Shown: positions 23,912 to 32,074 of the stretch, one piece after another
Layout of the letters: each line of letters starts with the position of its first letter
Position numbering within the stretch: position 1 is the stretch's first letter
Assembly (NCBI RefSeq): GCF_033949425.1
Contig: NZ_JAXAVX010000005.1
Location: 124,001-188,000, forward strand
Direction of reading: 5' to 3'
From: Patulibacter brassicae
GTDB taxonomy: Bacteria > Actinomycetota > Thermoleophilia > Solirubrobacterales > Solirubrobacteraceae
DNA: 64,000 nt
Notes under the pieces: model-generated
Database searches by the model: none
Told to the model about the DNA's origin: nothing
The model's input: the letters and a program-made list of their open reading frames with translations, nothing else
Position numbers and translations under genes: made by a program

Positions 23912-24856
23912 CTACCCGACCGCCGACCCGGCCCCGGCGGGCTCGGCGGCGAACGGCCCCGCCTGCAGCGCCCACTCCAGGAGCGCCTTCTGGGCGTGAC
24001 GGCGGTTCTCGGCCTGGTCCCAGATCCGCTGGCGGTCGCCGTAGAGGACGTCGGCGGTGATCTCCTCGCCCGGGTGGGCCGGCAGGCAGTGCAGGGCGAT
24101 GGCGCCGGGCGCCGCGGCGTCGAGCAGCGCGTCGTCGACCTGGTACGGGGCCAGGGCGGTGCGGCGGGCGTCGCTGTCGGTGTCGCCCATCGAGACCCAG
24201 ACGTCCGCGTAGAGGCAGTCCGCGCCGGCCACGCCGGTCCGCGGGTCGCTCGCGAGCGTCGCGGTCGTCTCGTCCGGATCGAGCTGGTAGCCGTCGGGCG
24301 CGACGACCGTCACCCGCAGCCCCGCGATCGCGCCGACCAGCGCGATCGAGCGCGCGACGTTGTTGCCGTCGCCGACGTACGCGAGGTGCAGGTCCTCGAA
24401 CCCGCCGTCGGCGCCGAGGCGCTCGGGGAACGCCTCCTGGAGCGTCAGCAGGTCGGCGACGACCTGGCACGGATGGTGGCCGTCCGTGAGGAGGTTGATC
24501 ACCGGGATCGCCCCCTCGTCGGCGAGCTCCTCGAGCAGCGCGTCGGCGTTCGTGCGGATGCCGACCGCGTGGACGTGGCGGGAGAGGATCCGCGCGGTGT
24601 CCTTCACCGACTCCCCCCGCGAGAGCTGCATCTCGTCGGGGCGCAGCAGCAGCGGGTGGGCGCCGAGCTCGCTGATGCCGACCTCCATCGAGATCCGCGT
24701 GCGCGTCGAGGGCTTCTGGAAGATCAGCGCGACCGAGCGGCCGGCGAGGCTGTCGCGACCGAGCGCCGGGTCCGCCTTGAGCGCCGCCGCGCGTCGCAGC
24801 ACCGCGAGCAGGTCGCTCCGGGTCAGCTCGGTGCCGGTCAGCAGGTGGCGCGTCAC
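23912..24856 (-). CDS. argF: Ornithine carbamoyltransferase
   Basis: A 314-residue cytoplasmic enzyme that joins carbamoyl phosphate and ornithine to make citrulline in arginine synthesis. The carbamoyl-phosphate motif STRTR is in FQKPSTRTRISMEVG (residues ~49-53), with HPCQVVADLLT and the ornithine-side loop ALHCLPAHPGEEI further on. These distinguish it from aspartate carbamoyltransferase. The family's usual length is matched. The GTG at 24856 has a TACGTT box 6 bases upstream, so the message is probably leaderless. It heads a two-gene unit with the helical protein; other arginine genes are not in the window. Confidence 0.95.
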   Translation of the reverse strand: MTRHLLTGTELTRSDLLAVLRRAAALKADPALGRDSLAGRSVALIFQKPSTRTRISMEVGISELGAHPLLLRPDEMQLSRGESVKDTARILSRHVHAVGIRTNADALLEELADEGAIPVINLLTDGHHPCQVVADLLTLQEAFPERLGADGGFEDLHLAYVGDGNNVARSIALVGAIAGLRVTVVAPDGYQLDPDETTATLASDPRTGVAGADCLYADVWVSMGDTDSDARRTALAPYQVDDALLDAAAPGAIALHCLPAHPGEEITADVLYGDRQRIWDQAENRRHAQKALLEWALQAGPFAAEPAGAGSAVG

Positions 24857-24862
24857 CCCGAG

Positions 24863-24868
24863 AACGTA
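24863..24868 (-). promoter_or_regulatory. -10 box TACGTT, leaderless
   Basis: On the minus strand TACGTT lies 6 bases before the GTG of argF at 24856. Confidence 0.55.
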
Positions 24869-25015
24869 GCCGGATCGCGCGGTCGAGGCGGGGCGCGAAC
24901 GTCGTCTCCCAGCCGCCGCCGCGCCGACGGGGCACCGAGCGGGCCCGTGAGATCGAGGGGAATCCCGAGGGTTCCCCCGATTGAGGGTGGCGCATCGGCG
25001 CTCGATACTCGCGAG

Positions 25016-27820
25016 GTGCCGACCCCCGACACCCGTCCGACCGCCCGCCCGACGCCGCCGCGCTCATCCCGCGGGCGACGCCGGCTCCGGGCCGCCGCCG
25101 CGCTCGTGACCGCGACCTGCGCCCTCGTGCTCGCCGCGCCGGCCGCCGCCGCCCCCGAGCTCGGCCCGGTCGAGACGCTCTACAACGTGCCCGGCCCCTG
25201 GGGGCTCGACGCCGCCGACATGAACGGGGACGGCCGCCTCGACGTCGTCACCGTCGGGTACGCCGACGACCAGGTCCGCGTGGCGCTCCAGCAAGAGGAT
25301 GGCTCGTTCGGGACGCCGTCCGTCGTCGGGTCCGCCAGCGCGTTCTCGAACGGCCTGGAGGTCGGCGAGCTCGACGGCGACGGTCGTCCCGACATCGCCG
25401 TGCACAGCACGGACGGCATGATCCATCCGCTGCGCCAGAACGCCGACGGGACGTTCACCGACGCGCCCTTCGCCCCGCCCCAGACGCTCTTCCGCTCCCT
25501 GGGTATCGGGGACGCGAACGACGACGGCCGCAACGACATCGTCGTGGCGACGCCCGGGTCGCTCTGGATCATGCTGCAGCAGGCGAACGGGACGTTCGTC
25601 GCCGAGCCGGCGCTCTCCGTCGGCAGCCAGGTGGAGACGATCGACTTCGGGGACGTCGACGGCGACGGCACCACGGAGATCGCCCTGGCCGACTTCACCG
25701 CCAGCCGCGTGCACGTCGTCGGGCGGCAGGGCGGATCGTTCGCGATCGAGCACACCTACAACCTCCCGAACTGGCCGTGGTCGGTGGCGGTCGGGGATCT
25801 CGACGGCGACGGGCGCGACGAGATCGTCGCCTCGCAGACCGGCGGGCTCGTGATCCTCGAGCACGAGGGCGGGGCGTACACGATCCGCCCGGGCAGCCTG
25901 CCGGTCGACTCGGGCACGTTCATCCGCCTCGCGGACTTCGACGGCGACGGGCGTCTCGACATCTTCGCGGTCGGCGACTCCTGGGCGAACCCGACCCGCG
26001 CCCAGATCCTGCACCAGCAGGCCGACGGCACCTTCACGGTGACGCACCAGCCCTTCGGAACGACGCTGCAGCCGTGGGCCGTCGCGATCGGCGACATCGA
26101 CGGCGACGGGAACCCCGACGCCCTGATCGCCAGCGCGGACGACGACCGCGTGGCGCTCCTGCACAACCGGCGCGACACGACCGACCCGGTCATCACCGTC
26201 ACGACGCCGGTGCAGGACGCCACCTACGCCCGTGGAGCGACGGTGAACGCGGACTTCGCCTGCAGCGACGGCGCCCGCGGCAGCGGTATCGACTCCTGCA
26301 CCGGCACCGTCGCCGACGGCCAGCCGATCGACACCGCCACCCTCGGCACCAAGACCTTCAAGGTCACCGCCGAGGACGAGGCCGGCAACACCGCCGAGAA
26401 GACCGTCACCTACACCGTCGTCGACGACATCGACCCGACGATCACCATCACCACCCCGGTCGACAACGCGACCTACGCCCGCGGCGCCACCGTGAACGCC
26501 GACTACGCCTGCGCCGACGAGACCGGCGGCAGCGGCATCGACTCCTGCACCGGCACCGTCGCCGACGGCCAGCCGATCGACACCGCCACCCTCGGCACCA
26601 AGACCTTCAAGGTCACCGCCGAGGACGAGGCCGGCAACACCGCCGAGAAGACCGTCACCTACACCGTCGTCGACGAGACCGACCCGTCGATCGACATCGA
26701 CTCCCCGACCGACGACGCGCCCTACGCGCGGGGGGCGACGGTCCTCGCCGACTTCCTCTGCGCCGACGACGAGGGCGGCTCCGGCCTGACGTCGTGCGTC
26801 GGGACCGTCGCGGACGGGCAGCCGATCGACACCGCCACCCTCGGCACGAAGACCTTCAAGGTCACCGCCGAGGACGAGGCCGGCAACACCGCCGAGAGGA
26901 CCGTCGAGTACACCGTCACCGACCAGACCGACCCGACGATCGAGCTCACGACGCCCGTCGACGGGGCGACCTACGTGCGCGGCGCGACGGTGAGCGCCGA
27001 CTACGCCTGCGCCGACGAGGCCGCCGGCAGCGGCATCGCCGCGTGCACCGGCACGGTCCCGAACGGCGAGCCGATCGACACGGGCAGCGCCGGAGCGAAG
27101 ACGTTCACGGTGACCGCGAAGGACGCCGCAGGCAACAGCGCGTCGAAGACCGTCTCCTACACCGTCAGCGAGCCGGCGACCGACCCGACGCCGGACCCGC
27201 AGCCCCCCGTGCCCGGCCCGCGCGAGGACGCGGCGCCGCCGGCGCCCGAGCCCGTCCCGTCGTGCCGCACGCCGTTCGTGACGATCGTCGACCTGCGCCC
27301 GAGCGGCAGCGTCGCGAAGCCGCGCACGACGCTCCTCGCGGTCGCCTCGACGAGCCTCGCCGGACGGACGGTCGCGGTGCGCCGCGACGGCCGTCAGGTC
27401 GGCACGGGTCGCATCGGCGCCGACGGCCGGATCAGCGTCACGGTCCCGGCGCCGGCCGGTGCGAAGGCCCGGGCCCGCGCCCGGTACCGGCTGGTCGTCG
27501 GCGACGTGCGGTCGCTCTCGCTGAAGGCCGCCCGCCAGGCGACGATCTCGCAGCGCAAGACCCTGTCCGGTGGGCGACTGCAGGTCACCGGCCGGATCCT
27601 CGGCGTGCGTCGCGCGACGACCATCACCGTCGAGTCGACGCCGGTCTGCGGCGACGGGCGTGCCCGGAAGACGCGGATCCGCACCGACCGTCGCGGGGGC
27701 TTCCGCGTGACGCTCGCCGCGCCGAGCGGCACGACGACCGCCCTGACCTACCGCGTCCGCTACGCCAACCGGACGGTGACGCTTCCGGTGCTCCTCACCG
27801 TGCCGGGCCGCACCCGCTGA
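25016..27820 (+). CDS. Secreted VCBS/FG-GAP and Ig-like repeat protein
   Basis: A 934-residue exported protein. The leader AAALVTATCALVLAAPAAAA ends near residue 45. Residues ~60-375 carry seven FG-GAP/VCBS calcium-binding repeats such as MNGDGRLDVV, LDGDGRPDIAV, VDGDGTTEIAL and FDGDGRLDIFAVG. Residues ~389-720 are four Ig-like repeats of about 83 residues, each with a conserved Cys pair (ACADE...SCTGTV) and the end TYTVVD. A Pro-rich linker (DPTPDPQPPVPGP) leads to a ~185-residue basic beta-rich C-terminal region with two cysteines. No LPXTG or membrane anchor is seen, so it is probably released or loosely cell-bound. The propeller-plus-Ig layout suits adhesion or carbohydrate binding, which is inference. 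Confidence 0.88.
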   Translation: MPTPDTRPTARPTPPRSSRGRRRLRAAAALVTATCALVLAAPAAAAPELGPVETLYNVPGPWGLDAADMNGDGRLDVVTVGYADDQVRVALQQEDGSFGTPSVVGSASAFSNGLEVGELDGDGRPDIAVHSTDGMIHPLRQNADGTFTDAPFAPPQTLFRSLGIGDANDDGRNDIVVATPGSLWIMLQQANGTFVAEPALSVGSQVETIDFGDVDGDGTTEIALADFTASRVHVVGRQGGSFAIEHTYNLPNWPWSVAVGDLDGDGRDEIVASQTGGLVILEHEGGAYTIRPGSLPVDSGTFIRLADFDGDGRLDIFAVGDSWANPTRAQILHQQADGTFTVTHQPFGTTLQPWAVAIGDIDGDGNPDALIASADDDRVALLHNRRDTTDPVITVTTPVQDATYARGATVNADFACSDGARGSGIDSCTGTVADGQPIDTATLGTKTFKVTAEDEAGNTAEKTVTYTVVDDIDPTITITTPVDNATYARGATVNADYACADETGGSGIDSCTGTVADGQPIDTATLGTKTFKVTAEDEAGNTAEKTVTYTVVDETDPSIDIDSPTDDAPYARGATVLADFLCADDEGGSGLTSCVGTVADGQPIDTATLGTKTFKVTAEDEAGNTAERTVEYTVTDQTDPTIELTTPVDGATYVRGATVSADYACADEAAGSGIAACTGTVPNGEPIDTGSAGAKTFTVTAKDAAGNSASKTVSYTVSEPATDPTPDPQPPVPGPREDAAPPAPEPVPSCRTPFVTIVDLRPSGSVAKPRTTLLAVASTSLAGRTVAVRRDGRQVGTGRIGADGRISVTVPAPAGAKARARARYRLVVGDVRSLSLKAARQATISQRKTLSGGRLQVTGRILGVRRATTITVESTPVCGDGRARKTRIRTDRRGGFRVTLAAPSGTTTALTYRVRYANRTVTLPVLLTVPGRTR
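26279..26674 (+). repeat. Near-identical internal repeat in the Ig-like region
   Basis: The 147-base blocks at 26279-26425 and 26528-26674 differ at a single base, at a period of 249 bases (83 codons). The third unit (after 26760) has diverged in its first half but is near-identical in its second half, and the fourth is more diverged. This points to recent duplication or gene conversion. Confidence 0.9.
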
Positions 27821-27860
27821 GCCGATCGTGGGAGCCGGCACGCCGGCTCCCACGATCGGC
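27821..27860 (+). terminator. 19-bp perfect stem directly after stop codon
   Basis: The arms at 27821-27839 and 27842-27860 are exact inverted copies with a 2-base centre. The stem begins at the base after the TGA of the repeat-protein gene. Confidence 0.75.
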
Positions 27861-27975
27861 GGTCCCGGTCGGGCGTCTCCGCGTGGTCGTCCGGACCGCG
27901 TCGTCGGCCGGCCGCGGTCGCGCGCGGCACCGCCCATCCGCCCGCGCCGGCCACCCGATCCGCGAGGATCGCCTC

Positions 27976-28680
27976 GTGCGGGTGCTCGTCTGGAACCTCT
28001 TCCACGGTCGCGCGGACCCGCCCGCCGGACGGCCGCTGCTGCACGAGTTCGCGACCGCGATCGACGGCTGGGCGTGGGACGTCGCCCTGCTGCAGGAGGT
28101 GCCGCCGTGGTGGCCCGCGCCGCTGGCCCGCGCCACCGGCGCGGCGTGGCGCGCGGCGCCGACGTCGCGCAACGCCTGCTTGCCGGTGCGCCGCGCGATC
28201 GCCGCCCGTCGGCCCGACCTGCTGAAGAGCAACGGCGGCGGCGCGAACGCGATCCTCGTCCGCGGGCCGCTGGCCATCACCGCGCACGCCCGTCGACGCC
28301 TGCGCCTGCGGCCGGAGCGGCGCGTCGTCCACGCCGTCCGGCTGCGCGACGCCGCCGGGCGTCCGCGGTGGGTCGGCAACGTCCACGCGCAGCTCGGCGG
28401 GTGGGAGGACGCCGCCGCGATGCACCGGCCGCGGACCGACGCCGTCGCAGCGCTCGCGGCGCTGGAGCGCTGGTCCGGCGGTGCGCCGGCGCTGCTCGGC
28501 GGCGACCTGAACCTGCCGGCGGCCGCGGTTCGCGACCTCCTGCCGGACGGGTGGTCGTGGCTCGGGGGCCACGGCCCGGACCACGTCGTCGCCCGCGGCC
28601 CGCGCCGCGTCGCCGCCACGAGCCCGGACGCCGGGACGCTGTCGGACCACCGGCCGCTGCTGCTGACGACCGACGGCTGA
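27976..28680 (+). CDS. Endonuclease/exonuclease/phosphatase-fold hydrolase
   Basis: A 234-residue protein of the EEP superfamily, which holds metal-dependent nucleases and phosphodiesterases. Motifs in order are LVWNLFHGR (Asn ligand, residues ~4-12), ALLQEVPPWW (catalytic Glu), VGNVHAQLG (in place of the usual NTHL), LLGGDLNLPAAA (GDxN with the catalytic Asp and Asn) and LSDHRPLLL (SDH at the C-terminus). All active-site blocks are present. The GTG start at 27976 is directly before the first beta strand, so the protein has no signal peptide and should be cytoplasmic. Substrate is unknown. Confidence 0.85.
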   Translation: MRVLVWNLFHGRADPPAGRPLLHEFATAIDGWAWDVALLQEVPPWWPAPLARATGAAWRAAPTSRNACLPVRRAIAARRPDLLKSNGGGANAILVRGPLAITAHARRRLRLRPERRVVHAVRLRDAAGRPRWVGNVHAQLGGWEDAAAMHRPRTDAVAALAALERWSGGAPALLGGDLNLPAAAVRDLLPDGWSWLGGHGPDHVVARGPRRVAATSPDAGTLSDHRPLLLTTDG

Positions 28681-28708
28681 GCCGGGGTCTCGGGCGATCT
28701 TCCCGTCC

Positions 28709-28731
28709 GCCCCGCACGACGGAGGCGGGGC
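28709..28731. terminator. Weak hairpin between converging genes
   Basis: GCCCCGC and GCGGGGC pair around a 9-base loop between the EEP hydrolase and a converging gene. Confidence 0.35.
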
Positions 28732-28740
28732 CGGTTCCGG

Positions 28741-29931
28741 TCAGGCGTCCCCGCGCGAGCTCGGGACCGGCAGCCGCCAGGAGAGCGCGGCGGCGATCCG
28801 CCGCCGGTCCTCGTCGAGCAGCGCCGTCCCGTCCTCGGCGAAGCGCTGGAGCCGCCCGGCCTCGACGACGACCGCGCGGTGGACCGGCACGGGATCGGTC
28901 GTCCGGCCGCCGGCGTCGACCGCGATCACGGCGATCACCGGCCCCGGCCCGAGACCCGCCTCGAGCAGGAGCTCCGCCACGAGATCGCGCCGGTGCTCGA
29001 GCCGCTCGAGCGTCATCGTCTCGTCGTGCCCGTCGACCCACAGGCGCCCCTCGGCGTCGACCCGCGCCGCGCCCGCCAGGCGCAGGACGACGAGCACCCC
29101 GACCGGCGCCACGAGCAGCCGGTCGATCGGCCCGCCGTGCGGTCCGGGCAGGCGTCGCCCGCCGAGGTCGAGGACCTCCTCGTCGTCGGGCAGGACGGCC
29201 GGCAGGGCGACCTCGAGCGGCAGGGCGTCGGGGACGCGCAGCCCCGGCGGCAGCGCGGGCAGCCCCCAGTCCGGGCCGGCGCGGCGCCGCGCGATGACGA
29301 TGAGGCGCACGAGCCCGACGAGCACGCCGATCGCCACGAGCACCGAGCTGGCCAGCACGAGCAGCCCCTCCTCGTCGCTGCCCATCGGTCCGCTGTCGCT
29401 CGGGATCGCGACGGCGACGGTCTGCAGGACGCGCGGTGCGCCGCCGCCGTGGACGAGCTGGACGCAGAGCCGACCCGGGACGCGGGGGCCGAGGTCGAGG
29501 TCGCCGGTGCTGCGGATCCGCCGGCCGATCGGCAGCGGGGCGCCCGGCGCGGGCCCGGTGACGGCCCGCCAGCCGATCGCGACGCTGCCGGGCGGCGGCG
29601 TGATCCGCGCGGCGGCGTCGACCGGCGGCAGCGGGCAGCGGCCGTCGTCGCGGCCGAGCACCGACAGCGTCGTCGGCCCGGGCACGTCCCCGACGCGGAC
29701 GCGCCCGGTGATCGCCAGCCGCATGCGGTCGTCGGTGCGCTCGACGAACGCGCGGAGCGGCGCGAACCGCGGACCCCCGCCCCCGGCGCTCTCCGTGTGG
29801 GACCCCAGCGGCCCGAGGAAGAGCAGCGACGCGACGAGCCCACCCACGACGAGCAGCGCGGCGGCGACGAGGAAGCGGTCCGGCCGGTGGCCGGACGCGG
29901 ACGGGTGCGGGTCGGGCGGCGCGTCGCCCAT
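28741..29931 (-). CDS. Membrane protein with possible NERD-like C-terminal domain
   Basis: A 396-residue protein. A first membrane segment (FLVAAALLVVGGLVASLLFLG) is near residues 20-41. A ~120-residue extracytoplasmic region with two cysteines (GRCPLPP and GRLCVQLVHGG) follows, then a second segment (LLVLASSVLVAIGVLVGLVRLIV) near residue 195. The cytoplasmic end contains IDRLLVAPVGVLVVLRLAG and DAEGRLWVDGHDETMTLERL, which resemble nuclease-related (NERD) domains; the resemblance is moderate and catalytic residues are not certain. The ATG at 29931 was chosen over a GTG at 29934 because TAGTCT sits exactly 6 bases before it. Confidence 0.65.
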   Translation of the reverse strand: MGDAPPDPHPSASGHRPDRFLVAAALLVVGGLVASLLFLGPLGSHTESAGGGGPRFAPLRAFVERTDDRMRLAITGRVRVGDVPGPTTLSVLGRDDGRCPLPPVDAAARITPPPGSVAIGWRAVTGPAPGAPLPIGRRIRSTGDLDLGPRVPGRLCVQLVHGGGAPRVLQTVAVAIPSDSGPMGSDEEGLLVLASSVLVAIGVLVGLVRLIVIARRRAGPDWGLPALPPGLRVPDALPLEVALPAVLPDDEEVLDLGGRRLPGPHGGPIDRLLVAPVGVLVVLRLAGAARVDAEGRLWVDGHDETMTLERLEHRRDLVAELLLEAGLGPGPVIAVIAVDAGGRTTDPVPVHRAVVVEAGRLQRFAEDGTALLDEDRRRIAAALSWRLPVPSSRGDA

Positions 29932-29937
29932 CACCCG

Positions 29938-29943
29938 AGACTA
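29938..29943 (-). promoter_or_regulatory. -10 box TAGTCT, leaderless
   Basis: On the minus strand TAGTCT lies 6 bases before the ATG at 29931, and decides between two adjacent start codons. Confidence 0.5.
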
Positions 29944-30042
29944 CGCCCGCTCCGGCCCGGCGGACGCGGATCGTTCGTCCATCGTCGACCGCCCGCGACG
30001 CGCCACGGCGGACACCCGTCCCGCCCGGGGCCGCGGCGACGA

Positions 30043-30537
30043 TCAGCGGCCGCGCAGGATGCCGAAGCCCTGGAGGGCCCGGATCGCCCGGTCGCCGACC
30101 GTCCCGGCCTCCGGCAGGACGCCGAGCTGCACGCAGGCCTCGTACCGGTCCACGAACAGCCGCGCCCGCCACAGCCGGCGCCCGGCGAGATCCAGCTCGC
30201 AGACGAGCATGCCGTGCACGTGCGCGAAGCGCTCCGTCGGCGGCAGCGGTCCGAGCGGCCCCCGGTGGTCGCCGAGCAGCCGCAGCGGCAGCGCGACGAT
30301 CCGCCCGCCGTCGTGCAGGCACGGCCCCGTCGACTCGACCCGGCCCTCCGGGAACGCCTGCCAGAGCAACGCGAGGTGGTCGGCCAGCGCGTCCGGCCCC
30401 CGCAGCGGCCCCGGCAGGAACGGGTCCTCGTAGTGGACGTCGTGGGCGACGGCGTCGGCGACGAGGCGCCGGTCGCGGCCCCCGATCGCGTCGAGGATCC
30501 GGCGGGCGAGCGCGTCGCCGTCCAGCGATCCCGCCAT
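30043..30537 (-). CDS. SnoaL/NTF2-like protein
   Basis: A 164-residue cytoplasmic protein with the SnoaL-like cone fold: ARRILDAIGGRDRRLVADAV, then DVHYEDPFLPGPLRGPDAL, then HLALLWQAFPEGRVE and HVHGMLVCELDLAGRR. The HYEDP block is typical of SnoaL cyclases and their relatives. Such proteins range from enzymes to ligand-binding domains, so no reaction is claimed. Its ATG overlaps the stop of thiG in TGATG, so it is translationally coupled to thiG. Why it pairs with thiamine synthesis is unclear. Confidence 0.75.
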   Translation of the reverse strand: MAGSLDGDALARRILDAIGGRDRRLVADAVAHDVHYEDPFLPGPLRGPDALADHLALLWQAFPEGRVESTGPCLHDGGRIVALPLRLLGDHRGPLGPLPPTERFAHVHGMLVCELDLAGRRLWRARLFVDRYEACVQLGVLPEAGTVGDRAIRALQGFGILRGR

Positions 30538-31355
30538 CAGAAGGACGGGGTGCCCGGCACCGGCGTCGAGGGCAGCGCGTGCGTGCGCCGCGGGATCCGG
30601 CCGGCGAGGCGCGCGTGGCGGCCCGCCTCGACCCCCAGGCGGATCGCCCGCGCCATCCGCACGGGGTCCTCCGCGCGGCTGATCGCGGTCGCGCAGAGGA
30701 CCGCGTCGCAGCCGAGCTCGAGCGCGAGCGCGGCCTCCGACGCCGTCCCGATCCCGGCGTCGAGCACGACCGGCACCCCGGCGCGCTCCACGATGAGCTC
30801 GATGTTGTGCGGGTTGCGGATGCCGAGCCCGGACCCGATCGGCGAGCCGAGCGGCATCACCGCGGCGCAGCCGACGTCCTCCAGCCGCCGGGCGAGGATC
30901 GGGTCGTCGTTCGTGTACGGCAGGACGACGAAGCCGTCGGCGACGAGCTCCTCGGCGGCGGCGAGCAGCTCGACGGCGTCGGGCAGCAGCGTCCGGTCGT
31001 CGCCGATGACCTCGAGCTTCACGAGCTCGGTCCCGAACGCCTCGCGCGCGAGCTTCGCCGTGAGGACCGCGTCGCGGGCCGTGTAGCACCCGGCGGTGTT
31101 CGGCAGGACCTGCACGCCCGCCCGCTCGATCGCCGTCACGAGCGCTCCGGAGCGGTCCTCGTTGGCCACCCGCCGCAGCGCGACGGTCACGAGCTCGGTG
31201 CCCGACACGGCGATCGCGTCCTCGAGCGCCTGCAGCCGCGCGAAGCCGCCGGTCCCCAGCAGCAGCCGGGAGCCGAAGGTGCGCTCGCCGATCCGCAGCG
31301 GATCGGCGGCCGGTTCGAGCCGCTCGGCGGCGGCGGTGGGGCTCGGCGCGGGCAT
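30537..31355 (-). CDS. thiG: Thiazole synthase
   Basis: A 272-residue TIM-barrel enzyme that builds the thiazole phosphate of thiamine from deoxyxylulose phosphate, dehydroglycine and the ThiS thiocarboxylate. Diagnostic segments are SRLLLGTGGFARL, ELVTVALRR, VQVLPNTAGCYTARDAV, FVVLPYTNDDPILARRLED, CAAVMPLGSPIGSGLGIRNP and VVLDAGIGTASEAALALELG. The Schiff-base Lys is in ELVKLEVIGD. It is slightly longer than usual because of a basic N- and C-tail. thiS, thiO and thiE are 6 kb away, so the pathway is split. A leaderless promoter is seen, with no riboswitch directly upstream. Confidence 0.95.
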   Translation of the reverse strand: MPAPSPTAAAERLEPAADPLRIGERTFGSRLLLGTGGFARLQALEDAIAVSGTELVTVALRRVANEDRSGALVTAIERAGVQVLPNTAGCYTARDAVLTAKLAREAFGTELVKLEVIGDDRTLLPDAVELLAAAEELVADGFVVLPYTNDDPILARRLEDVGCAAVMPLGSPIGSGLGIRNPHNIELIVERAGVPVVLDAGIGTASEAALALELGCDAVLCATAISRAEDPVRMARAIRLGVEAGRHARLAGRIPRRTHALPSTPVPGTPSF

Positions 31356-31362
31356 CTGCTCC

Positions 31363-31368
31363 AGCGTA
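31363..31368 (-). promoter_or_regulatory. -10 box TACGCT, leaderless
   Basis: On the minus strand TACGCT lies 7 bases before the ATG of thiG at 31355. Confidence 0.5.
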
Positions 31369-31377
31369 GCTCGCCGC

Positions 31378-31992
31378 TCAGCCCTCGACGGCCAGCGCCC
31401 GGGCCAGGCGCGTGAGCACGTCGGTCATCTCCGCCCGCGCTCGCTCGGCGTCCGGCGCCCGCGCGACGTAGAGCGCGGCCTCGTCGGCGGCCCCGATGAT
31501 GACGTGCACGAGCGGACGCGGCGGCTGCGGCGGGAGCCGCCCGAGCTCGATCGCGTGGACGACGAGCGCCTCGACGACCCCGATCGCGTGCTGCTCGCCG
31601 ATCGCGCGCCAGCGCTCCCAGCCCAGCACGGACGGCGCCTCGATGAGCGCCAGGCGCGCCACCTCGGGATCGGCGCAGACCTCGAGCCATCCCTCCATCG
31701 CCCGGACCATGACGTCGATCGGGTCGGCGTCGGCCGCGAGATCCTGCGCGACGAGGGCGCCGAGGCGCGCCATGACGTCGACCTCGACCGCCTCGAAGAC
31801 GGCGGCGAAGAGCTCGGTCTTGTCGGCGAACTGGTGGTACATCGCGCCGCGGGTCACGCCCGCCGCGCGGACGATCGCCTCCGTCCCTACGCCGCCGAAG
31901 CCGTGCTCGGCGAAGAGCGGACGGGCGGCGTCCACGAGGGCGCGCTTCGTCGTGGCCGAGCGATCGGCCTGGGTGCGGCGGTTGACTTCCAT
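31378..31992 (-). CDS. TetR-family transcriptional regulator
   Basis: A 204-residue regulator. The N-terminal helix-turn-helix (residues ~12-60) reads TKRALVDAARPLFAEHGFGG then GTEAIVRAAGVTRGAMYHQF and DKTELFAAVFEAVE, a strong TetR signature. The C-terminal ligand domain is unremarkable and no ligand can be named. It is divergent from an alpha/beta hydrolase gene, and an inverted repeat in the shared promoter overlaps its own start codon, so it most likely represses itself and the hydrolase. Confidence 0.92.
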   Translation of the reverse strand: MEVNRRTQADRSATTKRALVDAARPLFAEHGFGGVGTEAIVRAAGVTRGAMYHQFADKTELFAAVFEAVEVDVMARLGALVAQDLAADADPIDVMVRAMEGWLEVCADPEVARLALIEAPSVLGWERWRAIGEQHAIGVVEALVVHAIELGRLPPQPPRPLVHVIIGAADEAALYVARAPDAERARAEMTDVLTRLARALAVEG

Positions 31993-32008
31993 ACAGGCAG
32001 TACGTATG
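31990..32008. promoter_or_regulatory. Candidate TetR operator
   Basis: The inverted repeat CATAC-9-GTATG spans the start codon of the TetR gene and lies in the region shared with the divergent hydrolase gene. Size and place are typical for TetR-family operators. Confidence 0.6.
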
Positions 32009-32074
32009 TTTCGGGACAACCTCCCGACAGGCTGCACGGAAAGGTAGTCGGGATCGCGACCCACGGAGGACCGG

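Noticed and set aside
22953..23999. Plus-strand frame starting at an ATG after the orphan promoter
   Set aside because: The translation is Arg/Pro-rich with no family features and runs antisense through a supported gene and into argF.
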